Below are positions 33,475-47,781 of a stretch of 61,021 bases of DNA, piece after piece (within the stretch, counting starts at the first letter, position 1; every line of letters begins with the position of its first letter). The notes beneath the pieces are model-generated. The model made no database searches. It saw nothing but the letters and a program-made list of their open reading frames with translations, and was not told the DNA's origin. The DNA comes from Pseudoalteromonas sp. T1lg23B (GTDB taxonomy: Bacteria > Pseudomonadota > Gammaproteobacteria > Enterobacterales > Alteromonadaceae). Position numbers and translations under genes: made by a program. The stretch spans positions 1 to 61,021 of the forward strand of contig NZ_PQBZ01000010.1 of the NCBI RefSeq assembly GCF_002964665.1, written 5' to 3'.

Positions 33475-33615
33475 ATGTCTGCTATCCATGAGCGACACAA
33501 AGACCGAGGGATGTGGGTATTAATGATGACGGCATTGTGCACGGATGCTTTATTCAAAAGGCGACGAACGTGGAAGGAATACGCCAATGCTGATGGAGAT
33601 TTTATGAGGCGCTAA
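33475..33615 (+). CDS. Possible 46-aa basic peptide after the gyrB terminator
   Basis: An ATG directly after the terminator T-run opens a 46-codon frame (start MSAIHERHKDRGMWVLMM, end WKEYANADGDFMRR, with an internal KRRR). It has no ribosome binding site, because the upstream bases are the T-run, and no recognisable family. It may be chance or a decayed fragment. Listed so that the 461-bp gap is accounted for. Confidence 0.2.
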   Translation: MSAIHERHKDRGMWVLMMTALCTDALFKRRRTWKEYANADGDFMRR

Positions 33616-33698
33616 TTCGAATTTTATCAACTAGACAAATCTATCTTGCATGATCCAATTAAAAGTGGGCTTTTAACGGCTTTTTTTGCATTTTAACG

Positions 33699-33728
33699 TT
33701 TAAAACGAGGCGCTGCTCGCGGTATACT
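33699..33728 (+). promoter_or_regulatory. Putative glyQS promoter
   Basis: TTTAAA (33699-33704) and TATACT (33723-33728) lie 18 bp apart, about 95 bp before glyQ, with a GC-rich spacer. The -10 is good and the -35 is weak. The rest of 33616-33823 shows nothing else. Confidence 0.4.
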
Positions 33729-33823
33729 GAGCACAATTTTCAATCATTAATCTTTGCCAGTGAGTAGAATAGCTACCGCCTGTTGCAAGGGCTATACAGA
33801 TCCTAATTATAACTAAGCCAACT

Positions 33824-34723
33824 ATGCAAAAATATGACGTAAAAACCTTTCAAGGGTTGATCCTGGCTTTACAGGACTATTGGGCACAGCAGGGCTGTGT
33901 AATTGCGCAACCTCTAGATATGGAAGTTGGTGCAGGTACTTTCCATCCTATGACTTTCTTAAAGTCTATCGGGCCTGAACCAATGTCGAGTGCGTACGTT
34001 CAACCTTGTCGTCGTCCAACGGATGGCCGCTATGGTGAAAACCCGAACCGCTTACAACATTACTATCAATTCCAAGTGGTTTTAAAGCCATCACCTGACA
34101 ACATCCAAGAGCTTTATCTGGGCTCTTTAGCAGCGATGGGGATTGACACTCTGACCCACGAAGTTCGCTTTGTAGAGGACAACTGGGAGTCACCTACATT
34201 GGGTGCTTGGGGATTAGGCTGGGAAGTGTGGCTTAATGGTATGGAGGTGACTCAGTTCACCTATTTCCAACAGGTGGGTGGAATTGAATGTGCACCTGTT
34301 ACGGGCGAGATCACTTATGGTCTAGAGCGTTTGGCCATGTATATACAAGGTGTAGACAGCATCTATGATTTAGTATGGACTGACGGACCTATGGGTAAAG
34401 TAACCTATGGTGACGTATTCCATCAAAATGAAGTAGAGCAATCTACTTACAACTTTGAACATGCTGATGTTGATGCGTTATTTGCTCAATTTGACCAGTG
34501 TGAAAAAGAAAGTCAAAAGCTAATTGAAGCTGGCTTACCATTACCTGCATATGAACAAGTAATGAAAGCATCTCATGCGTTTAACTTACTGGATGCCCGT
34601 CACGCTATTTCAGTAACAGAACGCCAGCGTTATATTTTGCGAGTCCGTGCGCTATCTAAAGCGTGTGCACAGGCTTACTATGACGCTCGTGAAGCACTTG
34701 GTTTCCCGCTTTGTAAGGATTAA
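33824..34723 (+). CDS. glyQ: Glycyl-tRNA synthetase alpha subunit
   Basis: 299 aa. Class II synthetase landmarks are [19 protein letters not shown], the motif-2-like [20 protein letters not shown], and [20 protein letters not shown] (motif 3). The alpha2-beta2 enzyme charges tRNA-Gly. It lies 2 bp upstream of glyS. Confidence 0.98.
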   Translation: MQKYDVKTFQGLILALQDYWAQQGCVIAQPLDMEVGAGTFHPMTFLKSIGPEPMSSAYVQPCRRPTDGRYGENPNRLQHYYQFQVVLKPSPDNIQELYLGSLAAMGIDTLTHEVRFVEDNWESPTLGAWGLGWEVWLNGMEVTQFTYFQQVGGIECAPVTGEITYGLERLAMYIQGVDSIYDLVWTDGPMGKVTYGDVFHQNEVEQSTYNFEHADVDALFAQFDQCEKESQKLIEAGLPLPAYEQVMKASHAFNLLDARHAISVTERQRYILRVRALSKACAQAYYDAREALGFPLCKD

Positions 34724-34725
34724 GC

Positions 34726-36795
34726 ATGTTGACTGAAAATCTATTAGTAGAAATTGGTACTGAAGAGTTACCACCAAAAGCCTTACGTAAGCTTGCTGAG
34801 GCGTTTTGTGAAAATATGGCAGCCGAGCTGCAAGCGCTTGAGCTTGGCTACCAAGCGATTAATTGGTATGCCTCTCCACGTCGTTTGGGCTTGAGAGTAA
34901 GCGCATTGCAAACACAGCAGCAGGATAAAGTTGTTGAAAAACGCGGTCCGGCAGTAGGTGCTGCCTTTGATGCAGATGGCAATCCGACTAAGGCTGCACA
35001 AGGCTGGGCGCGAGGCTGCGGTATTGATGTCAGCGAAGCGCAAACCTTAGAAACAGACAAAGGTGCGTGGTTAATGCATCGCGCAACGGTAAAAGGACAA
35101 GAGACGGTTGAGCTACTTGCAGATGCGATGAACAAAGCATTGGCAAAGCTACCTATTCCTAAACCGATGCGTTGGGGCGCGAATAAGACTCAGTTTATTC
35201 GTCCAGTTCATACTGTTGCTGCGTTACTTGGCAGCACTCAGGTAGAGGGTGAAGTCCTTGGCAAGCAGATCAGCAATGAACTGCAAGGTCACCGTTTCCA
35301 CCACCCAGAACGTGTTACTGTGAAACACGCTGATGAAGTGTTTGATGTACTTAAAGGCGCATATGTTGTTGCTGATTACCAAACGCGTAAAGAGATGATC
35401 CGTACACAAATCGAAGCGGCAGCAGCAGCGGTAAACGCCAAAGTGGCGATGGATGAAGACCTACTTGAAGAAGTAACCTCGTTAGTAGAATGGCCTGTCA
35501 CTTTAACAGCGTCTTTTGAAGAAGCGTTCTTGGCAGTGCCTGCTGAAGCGCTGATCTACACCATGAAAGATGACCAAAAATACTTTCCGCTGTTAGATAA
35601 TGAAGGCAAGCTGATTAATAAATTCTTGTTTGTATCAAACATCGAAAGTAAAGATCCAAGTGTGGTGATTTCTGGTAATGAAAAAGTGGTGCGTCCTCGT
35701 CTAGCTGATGCACAATTCTTCTTTGAAACTGACAAGAAGAAAACACTGGAAAGTCGTTTAACTTCACTTGATTCTGTATTGTTCCAAAAGCAACTTGGGA
35801 CGTTGAAAGATAAGTCTGAGCGTATTGCTGCTCTTGCTGGCTTCATTGCGGAGCAGGTTGGCGCTGATAAAGCATTAGCTGAGCGTGCAGGCTTGTTAAG
35901 TAAGACAGATCTCATGACCGAAATGGTGATGGAATTTACCGATGTACAGGGTGTGATGGGTATGCATTACGCACGTATTGACGGTGAAGCAGAAGAAGTC
36001 GCGCTGGCTCAAAATGAACAGTATATGCCGCGCTTTGCCGGTGACAGCCTCCCTTCAAACCCAATTAGCTATGCGGTAGCATTGGCTGACAAGTTTGACA
36101 CTTTAGTTGGTATTTTCGGCATTGGCCAAGCGCCAAAAGGGGATAAAGACCCATTTGCTTTACGACGTGCAGCAATTGGTGCATTGCGTATCATGGTTGA
36201 AAAAGAGCTGCCACTTGATATCAATGATATTGTTGCCAAGGCACAACAATTGTTTGGGGACAAGCTGAGCAATAGCAATGTTGCAGAAGACGTACTGGAG
36301 TTTATGCTGGGTCGTTTCCGTGCTTGGTACCAAGACGAAGGGATCAGTGTTGATGTGATCCAAGCGGTGCTAGTGCGACGTCCAACTGCTCCAGTTGATT
36401 TTGACCGTCGCGTTAAAGCGGTGAGCCACTTCCGTACACTTGCACAAGCTGATGCACTGGCTGCGGCAAATAAACGTGTAAACAATATTCTGGCGAAGAA
36501 TAATGTGACCAGTGATGCACAAGTGAACCCTGCATTACTAACCGAAGCTGCCGAACAAGTGTTGGCTCAGCAGGTTGCATCTTTGAGTGTTGAGCTCACA
36601 CCTATTTATGAGCAGGGCGATTATCAACAGGCATTAACACGCTTAGCAAGTTTACGTGAAGCAGTAGATGCTTTCTTTGATAACGTTATGGTAATGGCGG
36701 ACGATGAAGCGGTAAAACAAAACCGCTTGGCGCTGCTTAGTCAATTAAGTCGTTTGTTCTTAAATACGGCGGATATCTCAGTATTGCAAAACTGA
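34726..36795 (+). CDS. glyS: Glycyl-tRNA synthetase beta subunit
   Basis: 689 aa, the E. coli length. The start [18 protein letters not shown], the HD-like segment ([20 protein letters not shown]), and the C-terminal tRNA-binding helices ([35 protein letters not shown]) are intact. It contributes tRNA recognition to the heterotetramer. Confidence 0.98.
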   Translation: MLTENLLVEIGTEELPPKALRKLAEAFCENMAAELQALELGYQAINWYASPRRLGLRVSALQTQQQDKVVEKRGPAVGAAFDADGNPTKAAQGWARGCGIDVSEAQTLETDKGAWLMHRATVKGQETVELLADAMNKALAKLPIPKPMRWGANKTQFIRPVHTVAALLGSTQVEGEVLGKQISNELQGHRFHHPERVTVKHADEVFDVLKGAYVVADYQTRKEMIRTQIEAAAAAVNAKVAMDEDLLEEVTSLVEWPVTLTASFEEAFLAVPAEALIYTMKDDQKYFPLLDNEGKLINKFLFVSNIESKDPSVVISGNEKVVRPRLADAQFFFETDKKKTLESRLTSLDSVLFQKQLGTLKDKSERIAALAGFIAEQVGADKALAERAGLLSKTDLMTEMVMEFTDVQGVMGMHYARIDGEAEEVALAQNEQYMPRFAGDSLPSNPISYAVALADKFDTLVGIFGIGQAPKGDKDPFALRRAAIGALRIMVEKELPLDINDIVAKAQQLFGDKLSNSNVAEDVLEFMLGRFRAWYQDEGISVDVIQAVLVRRPTAPVDFDRRVKAVSHFRTLAQADALAAANKRVNNILAKNNVTSDAQVNPALLTEAAEQVLAQQVASLSVELTPIYEQGDYQQALTRLASLREAVDAFFDNVMVMADDEAVKQNRLALLSQLSRLFLNTADISVLQN

Positions 36796-36812
36796 TTTTA
36801 TAATTAGTTACT

Positions 36813-36841
36813 AAAAAGCCAGCGGTAGCGCTGGCTTTTTT
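36813..36841 (+). terminator. Terminator of glyQS
   Basis: The stem AGCCAGCG / CGCTGGCT with a 4-nt loop is bounded by A4 and T6. It lies about 20 bp past glyS. Confidence 0.93.
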
Positions 36842-36939
36842 GTTTAACACCGTAATAAAGTAATATTAGTTCGATAAGAGTAAGCGAGCATTCACTCAAA
36901 AAACATTAATATTTTGTGCACTAAAATTGGAGTAGCTAC

Positions 36940-37383
36940 ATGAAAAAGCTCATTACGGCTGTGGCGGCGTTATTTTTATCAGCCTGTTCGAGCCAAATCA
37001 ACATACTTGATAGTGTCACCTCTGTACCTTCTTCAGGTGGAACATTCGATCGTACTATGTACTTACGTGGAGACTTTACACTTTGGGATGCAGAACCTCA
37101 CTATATTTTGCAACAGCAAGGTGAGGGCGTATATACGGTAAAAGCTAAGTTTATGACGCCAGGTAAAGTGTATGAATTTAAAATTGCTGACGAACAATGG
37201 AGTCAGGGTTTTAATTGTGGGTATAAAGTGCAGGGGACGTTGAAGCTAAATCAGCCTCAGCTTGCAGACTGTAATACGGTGTATAACTATTTTAGCTTTA
37301 TGCCAAGTAAAAAAGGTTGGTATATCATCACCTTCGACTATAGCGATAGTCGATCACCAAAAGTGATGATTAGCAGATCATAG
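36940..37383 (+). CDS. Lipoprotein with carbohydrate-binding-like beta-sandwich
   Basis: 147 aa. The lipoprotein signal MKKLITAVAALFLSAC has its lipobox LSAC at residues 13-16, followed by SSQ, which favours the outer membrane. The mature part (MYLRGDFTLWDAEPHYILQQ, GVYTVKAKFMTPGKVYEFKI) resembles the early-set or starch-binding modules found at the front of pullulanases and related proteins. There is no catalytic domain. Binding of a glycan or a structural role is possible; function is unknown. It is a stand-alone gene between the glyQS terminator and a convergent tusA-like gene. Confidence 0.75.
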   Translation: MKKLITAVAALFLSACSSQINILDSVTSVPSSGGTFDRTMYLRGDFTLWDAEPHYILQQQGEGVYTVKAKFMTPGKVYEFKIADEQWSQGFNCGYKVQGTLKLNQPQLADCNTVYNYFSFMPSKKGWYIITFDYSDSRSPKVMISRS

Positions 37384-37389
37384 TCAAAA

Positions 37390-37431
37390 GTCTTGTCATT
37401 GTATTCACCTGAATAGGCCACAATGGCAAGG
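37390..37431. terminator. Imperfect hairpin between lipoprotein and tusA-like genes
   Basis: CTTGTCATTGT and ACAATGGCAAG pair over 11 positions with one G-T pair, in the gap of two convergent genes. There is no T-run, so this is only a possible terminator. Confidence 0.35.
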
Positions 37432-37437
37432 AGCCTC

Positions 37438-37677
37438 TTATAGCCCTTTTTTGATTAAATATTGAAAAGGGGTTTGCGTCACTTCTTTAGCAACTAAGGT
37501 GTGGTCCATAAACTCACAAAAGCTGGGAATATCTCGGGTAGTTGACGGATCATCGGCGATGATCAGTAAGGTTTCACCGTCGTTCATTTTTCTCACCATA
37601 CCACGGATCATCATGACGGGCTCTGGGCAACGAAGACCAATAGCGTCAAGGGTGTGATCAGGATTTGAAAATGGCAT
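37438..37677 (-). CDS. tusA: TusA/SirA-family sulfur carrier protein
   Basis: 79 aa, the family length. The sulfur-carrying cysteine is in [18 protein letters not shown], and the beta-strand [23 protein letters not shown] is typical. TusA passes sulfur from IscS into 2-thiouridine formation at the tRNA wobble position, the same base modified by MnmE and MnmG. It lies alone on the minus strand, convergent with the lipoprotein gene. Confidence 0.9.
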   Translation of the reverse strand: MPFSNPDHTLDAIGLRCPEPVMMIRGMVRKMNDGETLLIIADDPSTTRDIPSFCEFMDHTLVAKEVTQTPFQYLIKKGL

Positions 37678-37772
37678 GACGTAGCTCGCTTAACTATAGA
37701 TTGTAAAATGAGCGTGCTATTTTACCCACAGCAACTACACAAATAAACCTATGTTGAAAAAAAGCTAAGAAA

Positions 37773-37802
37773 AAAGGTAAAGAGCATTGCTACTTTACCT
37801 TT
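37773..37802 (-). terminator. Terminator of fadBA
   Basis: A 10-bp stem (AAAGGTAAAG / CTTTACCTTT) with a 10-nt loop is followed on the minus strand by a run of T residues. It lies 55 bp after the fadA stop. A small second hairpin (GAGTA / TACTC) lies between. Confidence 0.8.
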
Positions 37803-37857
37803 GTCACCAAGTTGAATTTGGTGAACTGAGTACTTAAATACTCAGCTCAGGGGATAA

Positions 37858-41197
<3,340 letters not shown>

Positions 41198-41218
41198 GCT
41201 TGTTCTCCCGTGTAATTA

Positions 41219-41235
41219 CACTGGTACGATGAGTT
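41219..41235. promoter_or_regulatory. Putative FadR operator upstream of fadB
   Basis: CACTGGTACGATGAGTT shares the CTGGTACGA core and 12 of 17 positions with the E. coli fadB FadR site ATCTGGTACGACCAGAT (recalled, not searched). It lies 22 bp before the fadB ATG, where binding would block transcription. Confidence 0.6.
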
Positions 41236-41469
41236 GCTATTTCACCCAGTTTGGCCGCTTTAAATGAAAAATGCAATGAAAAATTTACTCAGCGTTTACC
41301 CATGCCTTAAAAAGCGTAAGCTTTGGTGATATGGTGGCTAAGTCTCTTTTTATGAACTTACAGCCTAGTCGTCTTTAGCGATTTTGCTTAGTAGGTTGGG
41401 TTGTTAGATAACAGTAGGTGGATGCTGTTGTCTGGCGCGTTTCAAAGACAATTACTTGTGAAGGCCGAT

Positions 41470-43356
41470 ATGAATTCATGGATCTCTAAAATCGCTGTTA
41501 CGTCTCTTGCTGTTGCAAGCTGGTTTTCATTTGCAAGCAGTGATCATGAAGCATTTAAAGAAGCGGAGAAGATTGCTTGGTCGGGAAATTATAGTGCGTT
41601 CAGCCAGGCCATAAACGAACTCGATCATCCGCTTAAACCCTATGTAGAAATGGCGTTTTATGAGCGCCACCCTAGGCTCAGTCATCAACAGCAGATTGCC
41701 CATTTTCTTACGGTGTACGATAGCACTCCGTTGGAGTGGCCAGTACGTGAAAGCTGGTTAAAATACCTAAAACGCAGAGGTAAAAAAGCACTCTTTATCG
41801 AATACTATAAGGAGACCAGCGATGCTGAGCTTACGTGCACTTACTTGCAGTATCAGTTAGATTTGGGCGCACCAAAAAAAGCGATATTAGAGCAAGTTAA
41901 AGACTTATGGGTGGTCGGTAAATCGCAACCAAGAGCGTGCAATAGCATTTTTAACACATGGCAAAAAGCTGGCTATCTAAATTCTGACTTAGTGTGGCAA
42001 CGCATCACCGAAGCTGCGCAAGGTGGACAAGTTTCTTTACTGAGTTATTTGAAAACACTGCTCCCTAAGAATGAGGCATATCTTGCCGATTTTTACACAA
42101 CCGTAAGGCGGGATCCAAGCGCCGCCGCAGGCTTGTATCGATATAAAAACCGTAATCGCAAAGAAGCCGAAATAGCAGTATATGGCGTACGAAGGCTTAT
42201 TTGGCGAGATCAAAAGCTAGCATTGCGAGCATGGGACAAGTTGCAAGAAATGTTTACTTTCACTGAGCAACAAAAGGATAGTGTGGCATATCGCTTTGCA
42301 TTAGCTCTTGCTTCTAAAGGTCATCCTGAAGCTAAATTCTGGCTCAATAAGGTGCCTTCACAGTTGCAAGATAGCAAACTTCGTCAGTGGATGATGAGTA
42401 ATATGCTCAAGGAACAAGATTGGTCTGGTATCGCGGCGTTGTTTACTGGTATGGATAACCTCAGTCATGGGCAAACTTATTGGTTAGCCTATAGCTATGC
42501 ACAACGTGGTGAACAAGACAAAGCGAACCAATTATGGCAGCGCATCGCTACGGAACGTGATTATTATGGTTTTTTGGCAGCGGCTCGTCTGGGGTTAGAT
42601 GTTTCGTTAAATACCAAGTCACTGGATGTGCCAGAAAGTTTACTGGCAAAAGTGGCTCAGGCCCCGGGCTTCAAACGCGCAAAAGCTTTGTATCAGTTAG
42701 AACGCTACACGTCAGCGCGCCGTGAATGGAATTACTTAACCAATACATCAAGTGTGGCGGAAAAACTGGCGGCTTCAATTCTTGCATCGGAATTAGACTG
42801 GTACGACAGCACCATTTACACATTGGCACAGATTAAGGCATGGGATTATGTCGAGTTACGTTTTCCGCTTGCGTTTGAGGAGCTATTTACACGGTATAGC
42901 AAACACAATCATGTTGATGTCGCGTGGAGTATTGCCATTGCTCGCAGAGAAAGCTCATTTGCCCCAGATGCGCGCTCCCACGCGAATGCCTATGGCTTGA
43001 TGCAGTTGTTACCAAGTACGGCGCGCTACGTTAGTAAGCAACGTGTCTCGAAAAGAAACTTGGTACACCCTGCGACTAACATAAAAATGGGTACAGACTA
43101 TTTAGAGTATTTGAAGAAGAAAAATGATGGCAACGAAATGCTGGCCACCGCGTCTTACAATGCGGGCTATCACCGAATAAAAAAATGGTTACCCAAAGAA
43201 GCCATGCCCGCAGAGCTGTGGATAGAGTTAATTCCTTATCGAGAAACGCGAGATTACGTGAAAAACGTATTTGCGTATCGGCAAGTTTATCACACCAGGC
43301 TAGGCAGAAAAGGCAATGTTGTCGCACCGCTTTTAGAGATGCAAATAGGTGGCTAG
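41470..43356 (+). CDS. slt: Soluble lytic murein transglycosylase Slt
   Basis: 628 aa from the ATG at 41470, where a signal peptide begins (MNSWISKIAVTSLAVASWFS, cleavage near ASS); an earlier frame start adds residues that would mask it. A long alpha-helical superhelix precedes the C-terminal lysozyme-like domain. The catalytic Glu is in IARRESSFAPDARS, with AYGLMQLLPSTARYV and ASYNAGYHRI following. It cleaves the MurNAc-GlcNAc bond to form 1,6-anhydro ends in the periplasm. Confidence 0.95.
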   Translation: MNSWISKIAVTSLAVASWFSFASSDHEAFKEAEKIAWSGNYSAFSQAINELDHPLKPYVEMAFYERHPRLSHQQQIAHFLTVYDSTPLEWPVRESWLKYLKRRGKKALFIEYYKETSDAELTCTYLQYQLDLGAPKKAILEQVKDLWVVGKSQPRACNSIFNTWQKAGYLNSDLVWQRITEAAQGGQVSLLSYLKTLLPKNEAYLADFYTTVRRDPSAAAGLYRYKNRNRKEAEIAVYGVRRLIWRDQKLALRAWDKLQEMFTFTEQQKDSVAYRFALALASKGHPEAKFWLNKVPSQLQDSKLRQWMMSNMLKEQDWSGIAALFTGMDNLSHGQTYWLAYSYAQRGEQDKANQLWQRIATERDYYGFLAAARLGLDVSLNTKSLDVPESLLAKVAQAPGFKRAKALYQLERYTSARREWNYLTNTSSVAEKLAASILASELDWYDSTIYTLAQIKAWDYVELRFPLAFEELFTRYSKHNHVDVAWSIAIARRESSFAPDARSHANAYGLMQLLPSTARYVSKQRVSKRNLVHPATNIKMGTDYLEYLKKKNDGNEMLATASYNAGYHRIKKWLPKEAMPAELWIELIPYRETRDYVKNVFAYRQVYHTRLGRKGNVVAPLLEMQIGG

Positions 43357-43403
43357 TTTACACTGTATTGGATAGTGAACAGGCCGCAGACATAGAGGGT
43401 TAG

Positions 43404-44804
<1,401 letters not shown>

Positions 44805-44821
44805 TTACTCGGTGTATGATG

Positions 44822-44846
44822 AAAGGGAGCATTAGGCTCCCTTTTT
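44822..44846 (+). terminator. Terminator of pepQ
   Basis: A 9-bp stem (AAAGGGAGC / GCTCCCTTT) with a 5-nt loop runs into T5. It lies 18 bp after pepQ and 26 bp before yigZ. Confidence 0.92.
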
Positions 44847-44871
44847 GGTTTTAAGGCGTTAAAATAATCAC

Positions 44872-45486
44872 ATGTCTGAATATCGCATTCCCAGCAGCTC
44901 TTTGAGCTATCATGAAGAAATAAAAAAGAGTACTTTTATTGTGCATCTAGCACATACTCCAAGCATTGATGAAGCTAAGGCTTTTATTAAGCAGATCAAT
45001 GAGGAGTATCCAGATGCGCGACATAACTGTTGGGCGCATGTGGCGGGACAACCCGGTGGTAGTCATGTGTATGGCTTTTCTGATGATGGTGAACCCAACG
45101 GTACCGCTGGTAAACCAATGCTCAATGTTCTGATTGGTTCTGGGCTTGGTGAGATCACCGCGGTTACGACGCGCTATTTCGGTGGTATAAAGCTGGGCAC
45201 CGGCGGTTTGGTACGTGCTTACGGTGGCACGTTGAATAATGCGCTAGCGCAGTTACAAACCAGTTTAAAAATACCAGCGGTCACTTTGAGTGGACGATCC
45301 GACTACGCGTTACAAGGTGTGATAGAGCAGTATTTAAATACGCACTTTACGATACTGTCTTTAGACAAACAGTATGGCGCGGCCATTGATTGGCAGGTGG
45401 ATATTGACCACCGTCAAGCTCGGCAGGCAAGCCAAGAAATTTTCGATTTAACGCACGGTGTAGTTGAGTTAAAAATCAAAGCGTAA
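44872..45486 (+). CDS. yigZ: YigZ/IMPACT-family protein
   Basis: 204 aa. The N-terminal UPF0029 domain has KKSTFIVHLAHTPSIDEAKAFI, YPDARHNCWAHV, GEPNGTAGKPML and TRYFGGIKLGTGGLVRAYGG. The C-terminal part is DUF1949-like. The family is related to eukaryotic IMPACT; its bacterial role is not settled. The gene precedes trkH by 49 bp, an order kept in enteric bacteria. Confidence 0.93.
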   Translation: MSEYRIPSSSLSYHEEIKKSTFIVHLAHTPSIDEAKAFIKQINEEYPDARHNCWAHVAGQPGGSHVYGFSDDGEPNGTAGKPMLNVLIGSGLGEITAVTTRYFGGIKLGTGGLVRAYGGTLNNALAQLQTSLKIPAVTLSGRSDYALQGVIEQYLNTHFTILSLDKQYGAAIDWQVDIDHRQARQASQEIFDLTHGVVELKIKA

Positions 45487-45535
45487 GACAATCCGTACTC
45501 TATAATTTTAAATCACTTAAAAAGCGAAACGCAGC

Positions 45536-46987
45536 ATGCAATTTCGTACCATAATAAAAATACTTGGCCAGCTGGTGGCTTTGTTCAGCCTGACGATGGT
45601 GCCGCCGGCACTGGTATCGTTGATCTACAAAGACGGTGGTGGTGTACCATTTGTACTGGCATTTGTATTTAGCATTGTCATTGGACTCATTGCTTACTAT
45701 CCGAATCGCAAAGAAAACGGCGATTTAAAAGCGCGTGAAGGCTTTTTGATCGTGGTCCTATTTTGGTTGGTACTGGGGTCGTTCGCATCAGTACCGTTGA
45801 TTTTCTTACAATCGCCTAATTTGTCTTTGGCCGATGCTGTTTTTGAGGCATTCTCGGGGTTAACCACAACCGGAGCCACGGTATTAACAGGCATTGAGTA
45901 TCTTCCTAAGTCGGTGCTTTTTTACCGTCAGCAGCTACAGTGGTTAGGCGGTATGGGGATCATCGTATTGGCGGTGGCGGTACTTCCTATGCTTGGTGTT
46001 GGTGGGATGCAGTTATATCGGGCAGAGACACCGGGCCCTGTAAAAGACTCCAAAATGACGCCTCGAATAGCCGATACGGCGAAGCACCTATGGTACATCT
46101 ATGTGTCGCTTACCGTTGCCTGCACGGTCTCTTATTGGTTTGCCGGCATGGGTTGGTTTGATGCCATCTGTCATGCTTTCTCAACCATAGCCATTGGCGG
46201 CTTTTCAACTTACGATGCCTCAATCGGTCACTTTGATAGCCCAGCTATTAATTTTATTTGCGTATTCTTTCTATTGATTGCGGGTGTGAACTTCTCTTTG
46301 CATTATGCTGCGGTCTCCAGTCGCAATGTTAGAGCCTATTTACGAGACCCAGAGTTTAAAGTGTTTTTGCTGATACAACTGACCTTGGTGGTGATCTGTT
46401 TTGCAGTGTTGTCATCAAACCAAGTGTATAGCAATGGTGATGAAACGTTAGATCAGGCTATGTTTCAGGCAGTGTCTATCAGTACAACAGCGGGGTTCGC
46501 CACCGATAACTTTTCGGCTTGGCCACTGTTTTTACCTATCTTGCTGATATTTTCTAGTTTTATCGGTGGGTGTGCTGGCTCAACAGGCGGCGGAATGAAA
46601 GTTGTGCGCGTATTTTTGCTATACCTGCAAGGTGTTCGTGAACTCAATCGGTTGGTCCACCCTCGGGCGATTTATTCAATAAAGCTGGGTCGTAAAGCTT
46701 TGCCTGATAAAGTCGTTGAGGCTGTTTGGGGATTTTTCTCGGCGTACGCTCTGGTGTTTGTGATCATCATGATTGCGCTGTTAGGCACGGGATTGGACAA
46801 CATCACTGCATTTTCGGCAACCGCTGCGTGTTTGAATAATTTGGGTCCTGGATTGGGCGATGTCGCAGCCCATTATGGTGATATTACAGATACGGCAAAG
46901 TGGCTGCTCACCTTAGCAATGGTATTCGGCCGATTGGAGATATTTACATTGCTGGTGCTGTTTACTCCGACCTTTTGGCGCGGCTAG
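45536..46987 (+). CDS. trkH: Trk potassium transporter membrane subunit TrkH
   Basis: 483 aa, equal to E. coli. Four selectivity-loop repeats are visible, for example FEAFSGLTTTGATVL, HAFSTIAIGGFSTYD, QAVSISTTAGFATDN and AACLNNLGPGLGDVA. GGMGIIVLAVAVLPMLGVGG follows the first. TrkH forms the K+ channel gated by the TrkA ring; trkA lies nearby at 47.8-49.2 kb in convergent orientation. Confidence 0.97.
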   Translation: MQFRTIIKILGQLVALFSLTMVPPALVSLIYKDGGGVPFVLAFVFSIVIGLIAYYPNRKENGDLKAREGFLIVVLFWLVLGSFASVPLIFLQSPNLSLADAVFEAFSGLTTTGATVLTGIEYLPKSVLFYRQQLQWLGGMGIIVLAVAVLPMLGVGGMQLYRAETPGPVKDSKMTPRIADTAKHLWYIYVSLTVACTVSYWFAGMGWFDAICHAFSTIAIGGFSTYDASIGHFDSPAINFICVFFLLIAGVNFSLHYAAVSSRNVRAYLRDPEFKVFLLIQLTLVVICFAVLSSNQVYSNGDETLDQAMFQAVSISTTAGFATDNFSAWPLFLPILLIFSSFIGGCAGSTGGGMKVVRVFLLYLQGVRELNRLVHPRAIYSIKLGRKALPDKVVEAVWGFFSAYALVFVIIMIALLGTGLDNITAFSATAACLNNLGPGLGDVAAHYGDITDTAKWLLTLAMVFGRLEIFTLLVLFTPTFWRG

Positions 46988-47003
46988 TCACCTAAGTCTC
47001 TTG

Positions 47004-47038
47004 GTGAACATAACGAGCAGAATCTTTGTTATGTTCAC
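47004..47038. terminator. Hairpin after trkH
   Basis: An 11-bp perfect stem (GTGAACATAAC / GTTATGTTCAC) with a 13-nt loop starts 17 bp past trkH. There is no T-run, so termination is unproven. Confidence 0.4.
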
Positions 47039-47103
47039 TGTCCTCCACACTCGATATGTTCTAAGCTTAAGCGATATAGTGGTTACGCGTATCGAGTGAA
47101 GTC

Positions 47104-47778
47104 ATGTATAAAAGTAAGTCCTCTTCCGGTGAGCAGAAGATTGAGCTAATCTCTGTGGGTAACATGGTGGATCTGGAAATTCTTTTGGCTGCCAGTTCAA
47201 AAAGAGTTAAAACGGAGTTTATCGGATATTTACCGGGGCAGTACTTGATTCTCAATTATCCTGGCCAAAAGCAACTGGGCAAAGCAGTTGAGCATGTCAA
47301 AGAGGGTGCTTCTGTTATTGTACGCGCGGTGGCTGATCACAGTGATGGACAAATCATCGCTTTTAAAACCGATATTAAAGCAGTTGCTTACACTCCCACT
47401 AAATTAATTTTTCTCTATCCACCGCAACAAATACAGAGTCACTGTTTGCGACATCACGTGCGGATCCCCACCTTAATACCGGCAACTTTAATGACCAGTC
47501 GTTCAACTTGTGATGGTGTAATAAAAGACATTTCACCAACGGGGTTACAGTTTAGTTTACGCGGTGCGAAGGTGGACCTGCCGCTGCATGATAAATCGTG
47601 CCATGTGGTGATTGCGGGTAAGAAAAAAGAGCCGATCCGGTTACAAGGGGAGGTATGTAGTACCACTCATCAAGATGAATTGGCGATGGTGGGGATTAAG
47701 CTACTCTCGCAAGAGCAAAAGGTAGAAGCGCTGCTACAGGAATATCTAATCGATCTGGCAGCGCTAGACATGAGATAA
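47104..47778 (+). CDS. PilZ-domain cyclic-di-GMP receptor with YcgR-like N-domain
   Basis: 224 aa. The N-terminal half (about 10-105) resembles the flagellar-brake YcgR/PilZN domain (TEFIGYLPGQYLILNYP, ASVIVRAV). The PilZ half carries the c-di-GMP motifs RHHVR (RxxxR) just after the linker and DISPTG (D/NxSxxG). Binding of c-di-GMP is therefore likely. The partner is unknown; YcgR acts on the flagellar motor. It is convergent with trkA, 3 bp apart. Confidence 0.88.
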   Translation: MYKSKSSSGEQKIELISVGNMVDLEILLAASSKRVKTEFIGYLPGQYLILNYPGQKQLGKAVEHVKEGASVIVRAVADHSDGQIIAFKTDIKAVAYTPTKLIFLYPPQQIQSHCLRHHVRIPTLIPATLMTSRSTCDGVIKDISPTGLQFSLRGAKVDLPLHDKSCHVVIAGKKKEPIRLQGEVCSTTHQDELAMVGIKLLSQEQKVEALLQEYLIDLAALDMR

Positions 47779-47781
47779 GCT

